DNA from: JBIYSM02 sp044759095
GTDB lineage: Bacteria; Bacillota; Bacilli; Brevibacillales; Brevibacillaceae
NCBI RefSeq assembly: GCF_044759095.2
Contig: NZ_JBIYSM020000011.1
Location: 28,701-92,700, forward strand
Reading direction: 5' to 3'
DNA: 64,000 nt
The notes beneath the pieces are model-generated. The model was not told where the DNA came from. It searched no databases and worked only from the letters and a program-made list of their open reading frames with translations. Each line of letters begins with the position of its first letter. The stretch's first letter is position 1. The position numbers were made by a program, and so were the translations under genes. Shown in pieces: positions 43,592 to 52,802 of the stretch.

Positions 43592-45533
43592 AAGCGGTGT
43601 GGTTTCCCTCAGCAGATACCTTTCAAAAATCACGATTGTTTCAATGGATGAAGAAGTTGGGCTTTGAGAGCTACGACGATTTCTATGCTGCATCGATTCG
43701 CGATATGGAATGGTTCTGGGGCGAAGTTGAAAAGGTTGTCGGAATCGAATGGTTTGAACCTTATACGCAGGTTGTTGACCTCTCCAAAGGGACGAAGTGG
43801 CCGGAATGGTTTGTCCATGGAAAACTAAATGCGGTCCACAATGCACTGGACAAATGGATTCACGATCCTGCAAGTTCGGAACGGCTGGCGATCATCTGGG
43901 AAAGAGAGGACGGAGAAGTCAGGAAGGTGACGTACCGGGAGTTAGCGGTCTGGGTGAATCAAGTTGCTCATGGTTTAATCGGTCAGGGAATTAAGAAGGG
44001 GGATTGCGTCGGGATTTATCTCCCCATGATTCCGGAAACCGTAGCAGCCGTTCTCGCCATTACCAAAATTGGCGCTATTTTTACTCCGGCTTATTCAGGA
44101 TTTGGGGCTGATCCGATCTCCAAGCGTTTGGAAAGCGCGCAAGCCAAGATGCTGATTACGGCAGACGGACATCTTCGTCGAGGAAAAGTGATCCCAATGA
44201 AGGAAGAGGCCGATAAAGCGGTTGAGATGGTCTCATGTGTCGAAAAAATGGTTGTCGTTCGACGCTTGGGAAGGGATATTCCCTGGAAGGAGAACAGGGA
44301 CGTAGATTGGCTGATGTTGGAGACAGACAGGCGCGACATGCCAAGTGATGGGATGAGCAGCATGGATCCTTTCCTGATCGCGTATACCTCTGGAACCACA
44401 GGGCGTCCAAAAGGAGCCGTTCACACCCATGGAAGCTTTCCAATCAGAGCGGCTTTTGAAACAGGATTTCATCTGGACTTACATCCCGGCGAAGTGCTGT
44501 TTTGGGTCACGGATATGGGATGGATTATGGGGCCTCTCGTTCTCTTTGGCACCTTGCTCAATGGGGCTACCATGCTGTTATACGAAGGATCTCCGGATTA
44601 TCCTCATCCCAATCGCTTGTGGAAGATGGTGGAGGATCATCGTGTTTCCTTGTTGGGGATATCTCCTACCTTAATCAGATCTGTCATGCAGCATGGAGAA
44701 AGATTGGCTCTCCAACACGAACTTTCCAGCTTGAGGAGCATTGCGTCTACAGGGGAACCATGGAATCCGGAGCGTGGAACTGGTCGTTTGAAAAGGTAGG
44801 GAACAGGCGAATCCCGATTCTAAATATTTCCGGTGGCACCGAAATTGGCGGCGGCATCCTCAGCAATACCTTGCTCAAACCAATTGCACCGGCAGGATTC
44901 AACACTGCTTTGCTTGGTATGGATGCAGATGTGTACGATGCGCAGAAGCAATCCGTTTATGGGAAAACAGGGGAATTGGTTTTGAAGAAACCGTGGCTGG
45001 GGATGACTTACGGATTCTGGAAAGAGCCGGACCGATATGAAGCCGCCTACTGGAATGTCTGGGAAGACACCTGGATTCATGGCGATGCAGTGATGAGGGA
45101 TGAGGATCATTTTTGGGAGATTATTGGAAGATCCGATGACACATTGAATGTCGCCGGCAAACGAATGGGACCTGCCGAAATCGAATCGATTCTTTCTGAC
45201 AACCCGGCTGTCCTCGAGGTAGGGGTGATTGGGGTTCCCGATGAAGTAAAAGGCGAGTCAGCCGTTTGCTTTGTGGTTCTAAATCAAGGATATATTCCCA
45301 GTCCAGACTTGGGTGCAGAGTTGATGCAGATGGTAGCAACTCGTCTGGGAAAATCCCTTCGCCCAAAAGAAATCCATTTTGTTGCCGACTTACCAAAGAC
45401 CAGGAGTGCGAAAATCATGCGTCGGGCGATACGAGCTGCCTATTTGAGAGAGGATCCGGGAGATTTAAGTTCGCTGGAGAATCCGGACTCTCTTGAGAAA
45501 ATTCAACAACAATGTCTGGAGAAGATTGAATAA
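43585..45533 (+). pseudogene. Acetyl-CoA-synthetase-like AMP-forming ligase, frameshifted
   Basis: AMP-forming acyl-CoA synthetase of the ACS type, split by a frameshift. The first part (43585-44799) has the N-terminal ACAS domain (MSKAVWFPSADTF onwards), the AMP motif YTSGTTGRPKGAVHTHG and TGEPWNP. One base is missing between 44772 and 44775. The second frame then continues with SWNW-like residues (WNWSFEKVG), SGGTEIGGG, and the C-terminal domain with PKTRSAKIMRRA, whose Lys is the usual acetylation site. Together they give about 649 residues, the normal length. The start codon abuts the truncated sigma-54 gene and has no clear ribosome site. A sequencing error could explain the shift, but not the abutment. 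Confidence 0.8.
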
Positions 45534-45565
45534 CAAAAACAGATGAAGAAACGGGAAACGAAAGA

Positions 45566-45599
45566 CCGCCTTATCCATTTTTCGATAGGGCGGCTTTTC
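45566..45599 (+). terminator. Terminator after the synthetase
   Basis: CCGCCTTATC (45566-45575) pairs with GATAGGGCGG (45584-45593), then CTTTTCG. Confidence 0.8.
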
Positions 45600-45682
45600 G
45601 ATTCTAAGGTATACTGTAGTCGAAAGCAAAACAGATGTTACCGATATTGTAAAATTTCGGTTTAAAAGAGGAGCTGGGCAGT

Positions 45683-46465
45683 ATGATTGAAGTTTCTACC
45701 GTCGAAGACGTTGTATGTGTCAAAGGAGGACAATCCCTGCAAGTCTATCTTTTTTTGGTTGATGGCATGCTTGTCGATACTTGTTCCCAAAACATGCAGC
45801 AGGACCTTATTCCATTTTATCAGTCGAGTACGATCGAGTCCGTTGTTCTGACCCACAGTCACGAAGATCATGTCGGGACAGCTGCCTGGTTGGAAAAGAA
45901 CAAAAATGTTCCCATTTACATTCATCCCACTTCGATCGAGTTTTGTTCGAAGCCCATTACCTATCACATGTATCGCCAGATCTATTGGGGGATACGAGAG
46001 CCATTTGCCGCAGAGCCGCTTCCAGATTCCATCCATTCGAATCATTATGTGTGGAAGATCATCGAGACGCCAGGTCATGCGGATGATCATGTCGTACTGC
46101 TCAATGAAGAGACGGGCCAGTTGTTTTCAGGGGATTTATTTCTTACGCCAAAGCCCAAGGTTATCATGAGCCACGAGTCCGTCCCGAAGATCATGGATTC
46201 CATCCGCAGTGTTCTTACGTATGATTTTCAATCGATGTTTTGCTGTCATGCGGGCCACGTTCCTGACGGAAAACGCCTGCTGCACATGAAGCTGGATTAT
46301 TTGGAAAATGTATGTGGTGAGATTTTGCACCTTCATCAGCAAGGGTATTCCATTTCAGAGATCAAGAACCAACTGTTCCCCAAGGACCTTCCGATCATTT
46401 CTGTTTCAGAAGGCCAATTTGACTCCGAACATATTGTACGCTCCGTTGTGACGGAGATGGGGTAA
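45683..46465 (+). CDS. Metallo-beta-lactamase-fold hydrolase
   Basis: 260 residues. The metal motif THSHEDHVGTAAW (about 57-69), ETPGHADDHV and SGDLFL supply the usual His and Asp ligands. Hydrolase with unknown substrate; members of this group include lactonases, thioesterases and glyoxalase II-like enzymes. GAGGAG lies before ATG 45683. It is the only gene between 42600 and 47140 that looks intact, and it lies 15 bases before the hydantoinase remnant. Confidence 0.82.
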   Translation: MIEVSTVEDVVCVKGGQSLQVYLFLVDGMLVDTCSQNMQQDLIPFYQSSTIESVVLTHSHEDHVGTAAWLEKNKNVPIYIHPTSIEFCSKPITYHMYRQIYWGIREPFAAEPLPDSIHSNHYVWKIIETPGHADDHVVLLNEETGQLFSGDLFLTPKPKVIMSHESVPKIMDSIRSVLTYDFQSMFCCHAGHVPDGKRLLHMKLDYLENVCGEILHLHQQGYSISEIKNQLFPKDLPIISVSEGQFDSEHIVRSVVTEMG

Positions 46466-46480
46466 CGAGGGGATGGATTC

Positions 46481-47139
46481 ATGGGCATTTTGGTAAAAGA
46501 GGCGGAATCCGCGGTCGCAGTAAATATTGGCGGGGTGCGAACGAATTTTCGAATGCCGGATATCGTTTCAATTGGTATCGGAGGAGGAAGCATTGTTAGA
46601 GAACGGGATGGTGAGATTACGGTAGGACCTGATAGCGTGGGTTATAGTATTGTACACGAGAGCATCGCGTTTGGTGGAAACACATTAACTGCGACGGATT
46701 GTTTGCTTGCGGCAGGACTCGTAACGATCGATAACCCGAAATGCGATCCAACAAGAGTTCAATCAGTGAAACCAGAAATTTGGCAAAACGCAATCAAAGT
46801 GATTCATCAGGAAGTAACTTCTGTTATCGATAAAATAAAAACGAGCAGCCGAGATATTCCTGTTGTTCTTGTGGGAGGAGGAGCGATGAGGTTGACAAGA
46901 TGTTTTCGGTAGAAGGACGAAATAGAGACGAGGTGATTTCGGAAGCGAGTCAAGAAGCCAAACAAAAGGCAATTGATGCGGGAGCGGATCCTTCTACGGT
47001 AGAACTAATCAATCTGGAGGAAGTTCCGATTGCCTATGTACCCTCAAATGTGATTCGGATGAAAGCAAAGGCAGCTGGTACCCTCAAGATTGAAGCGGAG
47101 GAAATCCCGTTGAAATGCCCGATGAGTCAACCCAGCTGA
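46481..47139 (+). pseudogene. Hydantoinase/oxoprolinase (HyuA) remnant with internal deletion
   Basis: The frame from ATG 46481 matches the C-terminal third of the ATP-dependent hydantoinase/oxoprolinase alpha family (VAVNIGGVRTNFRMPD, then SIGIGGGSIV and VVLVGGGA) and then stops. A second frame picks up at about 46888 with DEVDKMFSVEGRNRDEV and IAYVPSNVIRMKAKAAG, the family's C terminus. Roughly 30 codons are missing between VLVGGGA and the second part, so the break is a deletion, not a single-base shift. About 300 residues of the N-terminal part are also absent. Non-functional. Confidence 0.8.
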
Positions 47140-47145
47140 TGATCG

Positions 47146-47180
47146 AAAGGCAGTCGAATATGGCTGCCCTTTTTTCTTTT
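47146..47180 (+). terminator. Terminator after the hydantoinase remnant
   Basis: AGGCAG and CTGCCC form a short stem, followed by a long T-rich run. It isolates the sigma-54 promoter downstream from the decayed genes. Confidence 0.7.
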
Positions 47181-47195
47181 TAAATAGAGGTTTTA

Positions 47196-47231
47196 TTTCA
47201 AAAATGAAAGGTCTCTGTTCAATATTGAAAC
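47196..47231. promoter_or_regulatory. Two palindromic upstream activator sites
   Basis: TTTCA-AAAA-TGAAA (47196-47209) and TTCAATATTGAA (47218-47229) are related palindromes centred about 22 bases apart, 40 to 75 bases upstream of the -24 element. Their similarity and placing fit the enhancer sites bound by a sigma-54 activator dimer pair. Confidence 0.55.
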
Positions 47232-47270
47232 ATTGGCAAGCGTATCTCTGAATATCAAGCATGAATGATA

Positions 47271-47286
47271 TGGCACAAAAATTGCT
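47271..47286 (+). promoter_or_regulatory. Sigma-54 (-24/-12) promoter
   Basis: TGGCAC-N5-TTGCT with GG and GC exactly 10 bases apart (GG 47272-47273, GC 47284-47285), which matches the sigma-54 consensus at every key position, followed by a T run. It lies 74 bases before the coxG start and so should drive the molybdenum hydroxylase/oxoprolinase operon. The likely activator is the CBS-PAS-AAA+ protein at 56746. Confidence 0.82.
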
Positions 47287-47359
47287 TTTTCATAAATTTG
47301 GTTTTCTGAATATTTTTTCAAATATTCCGTGTTCACTTCGAGGCAAAGGGGAGATGTTC

Positions 47360-47812
47360 GTGCAAATTGAGTATTCACATAAGTTCCATATTCCTCGAGA
47401 GACGGTGTGGAAGCTGATTCAGGAAGAAGAAGTGTTGAAAAAGTCCATACCTGGGTGCAAGTCATTTATTCGCGGAGACGATGATATCTATCATGTAGAG
47501 ATGGGGCTAAGCGTTGGACCCGTCAAAGGTGTATTTACCGGTCAGGTTCGGATGGAACATCAAATGGAGCCCTCCTACTATCGACTTCTGATGAAAGGAA
47601 AAGGAATGCCGGGAGAAATCGACGCCACTGCCCATATGAATCTGGAAGAGTCAAACGGCGGTGTCATCGTTAACTGCAGAACGGAGGTGATGGTGACAGG
47701 CGTTCTTGCATCGGTTGGACAAAGGGTAATGGGTGGGGTGGCCAAACTCGTTTTGGGACAATTCTTCAAGTCGGCAGACACAGAAATGAGGCAGTTGGCA
47801 TCGCGGTTGTAG
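47360..47812 (+). CDS. coxG: CoxG-like SRPBCC protein
   Basis: About 150 residues of the CoxG/START-like fold: HKFHIPRETVWKLIQ at the N terminus, IPGCKSF, and a C-terminal helix (GVAKLVLGQFFKSADTEMR). In carboxydotrophs CoxG takes part in placing or maturing the CO dehydrogenase at the membrane; homologues accompany many molybdenum hydroxylases. AAAGGGGAG abuts ATG 47354, so GTG 47360 is preferred. First gene of the operon behind the sigma-54 promoter. Confidence 0.85.
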   Translation: MQIEYSHKFHIPRETVWKLIQEEEVLKKSIPGCKSFIRGDDDIYHVEMGLSVGPVKGVFTGQVRMEHQMEPSYYRLLMKGKGMPGEIDATAHMNLEESNGGVIVNCRTEVMVTGVLASVGQRVMGGVAKLVLGQFFKSADTEMRQLASRL

Positions 47813-47837
47813 GCTTTCGATTTTAGGAGGTGTGACG

Positions 47838-48368
47838 ATGACGAATAAAGTGAATGTGTCTATGACGATCAACGGCACTGACAGGAGCATTCAGATCGAA
47901 CCACGAATGCTGTTGGTCCATTGTCTGCGTGACGAACTGAATCTGACGGGGACACATATTGGATGTGATACCAGTCAATGCGGTGCCTGTACCGTGTTGT
48001 TGAACGGGGAAGCAGTGAAATCCTGCACGGTATTGGCGGTGCAAGCAGATGGCAGCGCTATCACCACTGTCGAAGGAATTGGAGAAGTAGGAGATCTGCA
48101 TCCCATCCAGCAAAGCTTTTGGGAAAAGCATGGCTTGCAGTGCGGTTTTTGCACGCCTGGCGTAATGATCGCATCCATTGCATTGCTGAACGAGAATCCA
48201 AACCCTTCCGACGAAGAAATCCGCGATGCCCTTGAAGGTGTGATTTGCCGCTGTACGGGATACCAGTTCATCGTAGACGCAGTCAAACATGCGGCTCAAG
48301 TTATGGCGGAAGCTGCTGAAGAGAAAGCGTCGGATGCCGATGCGTTGAAGGTAGGGGAGGGACGGTAA
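47838..48368 (+). CDS. coxS: Molybdenum hydroxylase small subunit, two [2Fe-2S] clusters
   Basis: Iron-sulfur subunit of a xanthine-dehydrogenase/CO-dehydrogenase-type enzyme. 176 residues. Plant-ferredoxin cluster Cys: GCDTSQCGACTVLLNG plus a following Cys; second cluster: QCGFCTPGVM and CRCTGY. It carries electrons from the molybdenum site to FAD. ATG 47838 with AGGAGGTG upstream. The C-terminal tail (AEEKASDADALKVGEGR) is longer than usual. Followed by the large-subunit gene 2 bases later. Confidence 0.93.
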   Translation: MTNKVNVSMTINGTDRSIQIEPRMLLVHCLRDELNLTGTHIGCDTSQCGACTVLLNGEAVKSCTVLAVQADGSAITTVEGIGEVGDLHPIQQSFWEKHGLQCGFCTPGVMIASIALLNENPNPSDEEIRDALEGVICRCTGYQFIVDAVKHAAQVMAEAAEEKASDADALKVGEGR

Positions 48369-48370
48369 CA

Positions 48371-50719
48371 ATGGCCAGCCTGATTGGAAGTCCTGTCAAA
48401 CGAAAGGAAGACCCGCGCCTGATTACAGGTAACGGCTGCTTCACCGATGATATCAAGCTCCCCGGTATGCTGCATGCGGCATTTTTACGCAGCCCGCATG
48501 CCCATGCCGTACTAAAGCGATTGGATGTGAGCAGAGCTCGACAATGGCCCGGAGTGGTAGCTGTATTCACGGGTAAAGAGTTAACGGGAAAAATGAAAGC
48601 GGTTCCAGCTATGTGGTTTTTGCCGGGCTGCGATTTGAAGCCGAAAGATCGACCGGCATTGGCAATCGACAAGGTCCGCTATGCGGGCGAAGCCGTCGCG
48701 CTTGTCGTGGCTGTGGATCGTTATGCAGCCAGAGACGCTCTTGATGCAATCGAGGTGGAATATGACGTGCTGCCTGCGGTTGTTCATCAAGAAGCTGCCC
48801 TTAAAGAGGGGGCTCCCCTGCTGCATGACGACGTACCGAACAATCTCGCCTTGTTATGGAAAGCTGGGGAAATACCGGATGAGGTATTTTCAAATGCAGA
48901 AGTAGTCGTCAAACAGCGCCTTTATAATCAACGAGTCATTCCCAATCCGATGGAAACACGTGGCGCTGTCGCCCAGTATAATCCCGGCAGCGAGGAGATG
49001 ACGATCTGGTGCACCTCACAGAATCCGCATATTCATCGAATGATCTATGCCGATGTGTTAGGGATCCCGGAATCCAAGCTCCGAATCATCGCGCCTGATG
49101 TTGGCGGGGGATTCGGCTCAAAAATTGCCACCTATTCCGAAGAAGCAGTCATTGCCTGCGCAGCCCGAGAATTGAAGCAACCGGTGAAATGGGTGGAAGA
49201 GCGAAAAGAGCATTTTATGGCGACCACCCACGCTCGTGATGAGGTAATCGAAGTGGAACTGGCTGGCAATAAAGATGGTACGATGACAGCGCTTCGGGTC
49301 AAGAATACCGCGAACCTCGGAGCGTACTTGTCGACGTTTGGAGCAGGGTGCCCCACGATTGACTTCGGTCTGATGGTCACCGGAGCGTATGCAATTCCTC
49401 AGGCATCAGTTGTCACCTACGGAGTGTACACCAATACCACCCCGACAGATGCCTATCGTGGGGCGGGGAAGCCGGAAGCAACCTTCCAAATCGAGCGCGC
49501 CGTCGATCTGTTTGCAAATGAAATCGGGATGGACCCTGTGGAGGTTCGCCGAAAAAACTTTGTGCCGAAGGAGTCATTCCCTTATGGCAGTGCCATGGGA
49601 GTATCGTACGACAGCGGTGATTACCATTTGACGCTTGACAAAGCATTGGAAATGCTGGATTACCAGGCTTTTCGAAAAGAACAGGAAGAGCTGAGAAAAC
49701 AAGGACGGCTGATCGGCATCGGTTTTTCCAGCTATGTGGAGTTGTGCGGATTCGGACCGTCTGCCGTGGCTGGGGCGATCGGGTTCCAGGGAGGGGTATG
49801 GGAAAACAGCACGGTCCGAGTACATCCAAGCGGAAAAGTAACCGTCTTTACGGGAACTTCACCTCACGGCCAAGGAACGGTCACTTCTTTTTCCCAAGTG
49901 GTAGCGGATAAACTGGGAATTCCGATTGATGACATCGAAGTCGTGCATGGGGACACACAAATCGTTTCGATGGGCTGGGGTACATACGGCTCGCGGGCTA
50001 CGGCTGTTGGCGGTGCCGCCGTGTCTCTTGCCACTGATCGAGTGATTGAAAAAGCGCAAAAAATAGCCGCACATGAATTGGAAACGACCGTCGATGAAGT
50101 GGAGTTCGTCTCTGGCGTCTTTCACGTAAAAGGAGATTTGGAAAGACGCAGGACCTTCCAGGAAATCGCCAGGTCAGCCAACTTTGCGTGGAATTTGCCT
50201 GCAGGTGTCGAGCCGTCACTGGAGGGACAATCGTTCTTCGATCCGCCCAACTTCGTCTATCCGTTTGGCACTCATATCTGTGTCGTTGAGGTTGAAGCAG
50301 AGACAGGGGAAGTCATGTTGAAGCGATATGTGGCAGTTGACGATGTGGGACGTGTCATTAATCCGCTGCTTGCCGAAGGGCAGGTGCATGGCGGCATCGC
50401 ACAGGGAGTCGGTCAGGCCCTGTGGGAAGAGGCCGTCTATAACGAAAATGGGCAGCTGCTGTCGGGCACGTTTATGGATTACACCATGCCGAAAGCGCGA
50501 TTCTTTCCCACCATTGAAACCGCATTTACGGAAACCCTCTCGCCTGTCAACCCGCTGGGGGCCAAGGGAATTGGAGAAACAGGGACCACTGCCGCTCCGC
50601 CGGCTGTCGTGAATGCCGTTATGGATGCATTGAAACCGTTTGGTGTCAAAGATCTTGATATGCCCCTCACGCCCGAAAAGGTATGGCGGGCCATTCGTAG
50701 CGGGAGGGATAACGGATGA
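48371..50719 (+). CDS. coxL: Molybdenum hydroxylase large (molybdopterin) subunit
   Basis: 782 residues. Molybdopterin-binding subunit with an N-terminal aldehyde-oxidase a/b hammerhead domain and a C-terminal Mo-binding domain. The active-site loop reads AYRGAGKPEA, so it belongs with form II CoxL-like hydroxylases and not with true CO dehydrogenase (AYxCSFR). The catalytic Glu lies in GIGETGT near 735, and GTSPHGQGTVTSF is a cofactor-binding block. Such enzymes usually hydroxylate a carbon next to nitrogen in heterocycles, or an aldehyde. It overlaps the FAD-subunit gene by 4 bases. Confidence 0.92.
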   Translation: MASLIGSPVKRKEDPRLITGNGCFTDDIKLPGMLHAAFLRSPHAHAVLKRLDVSRARQWPGVVAVFTGKELTGKMKAVPAMWFLPGCDLKPKDRPALAIDKVRYAGEAVALVVAVDRYAARDALDAIEVEYDVLPAVVHQEAALKEGAPLLHDDVPNNLALLWKAGEIPDEVFSNAEVVVKQRLYNQRVIPNPMETRGAVAQYNPGSEEMTIWCTSQNPHIHRMIYADVLGIPESKLRIIAPDVGGGFGSKIATYSEEAVIACAARELKQPVKWVEERKEHFMATTHARDEVIEVELAGNKDGTMTALRVKNTANLGAYLSTFGAGCPTIDFGLMVTGAYAIPQASVVTYGVYTNTTPTDAYRGAGKPEATFQIERAVDLFANEIGMDPVEVRRKNFVPKESFPYGSAMGVSYDSGDYHLTLDKALEMLDYQAFRKEQEELRKQGRLIGIGFSSYVELCGFGPSAVAGAIGFQGGVWENSTVRVHPSGKVTVFTGTSPHGQGTVTSFSQVVADKLGIPIDDIEVVHGDTQIVSMGWGTYGSRATAVGGAAVSLATDRVIEKAQKIAAHELETTVDEVEFVSGVFHVKGDLERRRTFQEIARSANFAWNLPAGVEPSLEGQSFFDPPNFVYPFGTHICVVEVEAETGEVMLKRYVAVDDVGRVINPLLAEGQVHGGIAQGVGQALWEEAVYNENGQLLSGTFMDYTMPKARFFPTIETAFTETLSPVNPLGAKGIGETGTTAAPPAVVNAVMDALKPFGVKDLDMPLTPEKVWRAIRSGRDNG

Positions 50720-51573
50720 TTCCAAGCACATTTTCATACGTACGGGCGCAATCCGTGGACGAAGCAATCCATCTATTGCAAGCAAGCAATGGGGAAGGGA
50801 AATTGCTCGCCGGCGGCCATAGCTTGGTTCCGCTCATGAAATTCCGTTTGACAACGCCAGGAACATTGATCGATATCGGCCATCTTTCCGAGCTGCGCGG
50901 CGTTCGGAAAGAGGGGAATCGCTTGGTAGTGGGAGCGTTAACTACTCATCGGCAGGTGTTGAGTGATCCCCTTGTGCAGGAGCATATTCCCGTCCTCGCA
51001 GAGGCTGCACGGCAGATTGGAGACATACAAGTGCGCAATCGCGGAACCATTGGAGGAAATCTTGCCCACGCAGATCCTGCAGCAGATCTCCCTGGTGTAG
51101 CGCTTGCCCTTGACGCCATGCTGGAAATACATGGAGAGGACGGAGCCGAGCTGATCGAGGCAGACGGATTCTTTTTAGGACCGCTTGTTACGGCACTGCC
51201 GGAAACAAGTGTCCTGACATCCGTTTCGTTTCTCATCCCTCCCGTTGATGCAAAGAGCATTTATCTGAAATATGCTCATCCCGCTTCCGGATATGCGGTT
51301 GTTGGCATTTGTGCCATTGCCGCAAAAGGTCCGGACGGGCGTGTCTCCTATATTCGCATCGGAATCAACGGGGTCGGGGACACTGCATATCGGGCAAGAA
51401 GCGTGGAGGAAAAACTGCTCGGGCAGATCCTTACCCCAGACCGAATTAGAGAAGCTGCTGCCTGCGCTGCGGATGATGGGCAGATCGGAAGCGATCTATT
51501 CGCATCGGAGGAATATCGCCGTCATATCTGCAGCGTCTATACCGAAAAAGCATTAAAAGAAATCCTGCTCTAA
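50716..51573 (+). CDS. coxM: Molybdenum hydroxylase medium (FAD) subunit
   Basis: 285 residues of the CoxM/FAD-binding type. FAD contacts are visible as AGGHSLVPLMKFR and the Gly-rich GTIGGNLAHADPAAD, with a C-terminal CO-dehydrogenase flavoprotein domain. It completes the S-L-M hydroxylase trimer and passes electrons to an external acceptor. An attenuator-like hairpin separates it from xdhC. Confidence 0.93.
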   Translation: MIPSTFSYVRAQSVDEAIHLLQASNGEGKLLAGGHSLVPLMKFRLTTPGTLIDIGHLSELRGVRKEGNRLVVGALTTHRQVLSDPLVQEHIPVLAEAARQIGDIQVRNRGTIGGNLAHADPAADLPGVALALDAMLEIHGEDGAELIEADGFFLGPLVTALPETSVLTSVSFLIPPVDAKSIYLKYAHPASGYAVVGICAIAAKGPDGRVSYIRIGINGVGDTAYRARSVEEKLLGQILTPDRIREAAACAADDGQIGSDLFASEEYRRHICSVYTEKALKEILL

Positions 51574-51591
51574 TCAGATAACACCACATAC

Positions 51592-51625
51592 AGGACCCAC
51601 TCTTGGGGAAAGAATGGGTCCTTTT
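51592..51625 (+). terminator. Intra-operon terminator or attenuator
   Basis: AGGACCCACTCTT (51592-51604) pairs with AAGAATGGGTCCT (51610-51622, one mismatch), followed by TTTCC. It sits between the structural genes and the maturation genes and could lower expression of the latter. Confidence 0.7.
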
Positions 51626-51647
51626 CCTACCTAATGGAGGTGAGTGG

Positions 51648-52802
51648 ATGCGGGAACAGGTTGATATCGTAAGAGCGATCGAGCTAGCTCAACAGACTTA
51701 TAGAAGAGGCGCACTTGCCACTGTCGTAGGGGTTATCGGCTCCGCTTATCGACGTGAAGGAGCCAAGATGTTCATTGATGAAGAGGGGAACACGGCAGGA
51801 ATGATCTCCGGGGGGTGTCTGGAAGCAGATGTGGCAGAGGTAGCCAGTCATGTGATCCATACGGGGAAACCGGTGCGAAAACGATATGTGATGGATGAAG
51901 AACTGGTTTGGGGGCTTGGACTTGGTTGTCCGGGCACGGTCGACATTTATATTGAGCCTTTGCCGGGACGAGTGCTGGAAGGCGATGTTTTTCATAGCTG
52001 GATGTCAGCGATTAAGGAAGGTCGTGCCGGGATTCTCTGCACGATGATCAATCAAGAGTCCGACGTATATGATACACCACCGGGAAGGTTGTTTATTCCT
52101 GAGGAAGGTCAACCTATTGGACATCTTGGCGATCATCGCTGGAATCGACAAGCCATTGAGTGGTCCCGTGATTTGTTTACGGCCCAGCATCCAAAATCAA
52201 TGGCCCGGGCGGTACATGGAAGTACCCAATGCGTTTTCCTGGATGCCTATGTGCCACCGGTTGAACTGATGATCTTTGGCGCAGGGCATGATGCATTGCC
52301 GCTTGCCAGAATAAGCCAATCACTCGGATTTTCCGCTACGCTCGTCGATCCGCGCCAGGCGTATAACACAGAGGATCGTTTTCCCGGAGCAAAACACGTT
52401 CTGCTTGATCCAACCTGTGGGCTGGCAGAGCAACTCCAAATCGGGCGCCGAACGTATGTAGTGATCATGAACCATCATTTGGAACGGGACAAGGAGGCAC
52501 TCAAGCTGGCTTTATGTTCGAGAGCTCCATATGTGGGCATGTTGGGACCGCGAAAACGTCAGGATCGGATCATGAATGCGATTCTAGCGGAGGGAATATT
52601 GTTTACTGATGACCAGTTAGCCCGCTTGTACAATCCTATCGGGCTGGACATCGGCGCCGACTCCCCGGAGGAGATCGCCCTCAGCATCATGGCAGAAATC
52701 CTGGCAGTTCGAAACCAACATGACGGAGGCTTTTTGCGGGAGAGAGGAAGCATCCATCAAGGATTGTCAAAACAACCGTTGCTTCGGAGTCACAGTGGAT
52801 GA
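51648..52802 (+). CDS. xdhC: XdhC/CoxF-family molybdenum cofactor maturation protein
   Basis: About 384 residues. Binds the molybdenum cofactor, helps its sulfuration and inserts it into the hydroxylase. The N-terminal XdhC domain shows GSAYRREGAKM, ISGGCLEADV and LGLGCPGTVD; the C-terminal Rossmann domain shows LMIFGAGHDALPLARI. ATG 51648 has TGGAGGTGAG upstream. Its stop overlaps the mocA-like start (ATGA). The presence of XdhC supports a sulfurated Mo site. Confidence 0.9.
   Translation: MREQVDIVRAIELAQQTYRRGALATVVGVIGSAYRREGAKMFIDEEGNTAGMISGGCLEADVAEVASHVIHTGKPVRKRYVMDEELVWGLGLGCPGTVDIYIEPLPGRVLEGDVFHSWMSAIKEGRAGILCTMINQESDVYDTPPGRLFIPEEGQPIGHLGDHRWNRQAIEWSRDLFTAQHPKSMARAVHGSTQCVFLDAYVPPVELMIFGAGHDALPLARISQSLGFSATLVDPRQAYNTEDRFPGAKHVLLDPTCGLAEQLQIGRRTYVVIMNHHLERDKEALKLALCSRAPYVGMLGPRKRQDRIMNAILAEGILFTDDQLARLYNPIGLDIGADSPEEIALSIMAEILAVRNQHDGGFLRERGSIHQGLSKQPLLRSHSG

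Noticed and set aside
43592..43873. N-terminal extension of the truncated sigma-54 activator to 43873
   Set aside because: These codons are antisense to conserved ACAS-domain sequence and show no sensor-domain likeness, so they are not part of the protein.
48371..50719. Aerobic CO dehydrogenase as the identity of the hydroxylase
   Set aside because: The active-site loop reads AYRGAG instead of the AYxCSFR loop of true CO dehydrogenase, so CO oxidation is unlikely.
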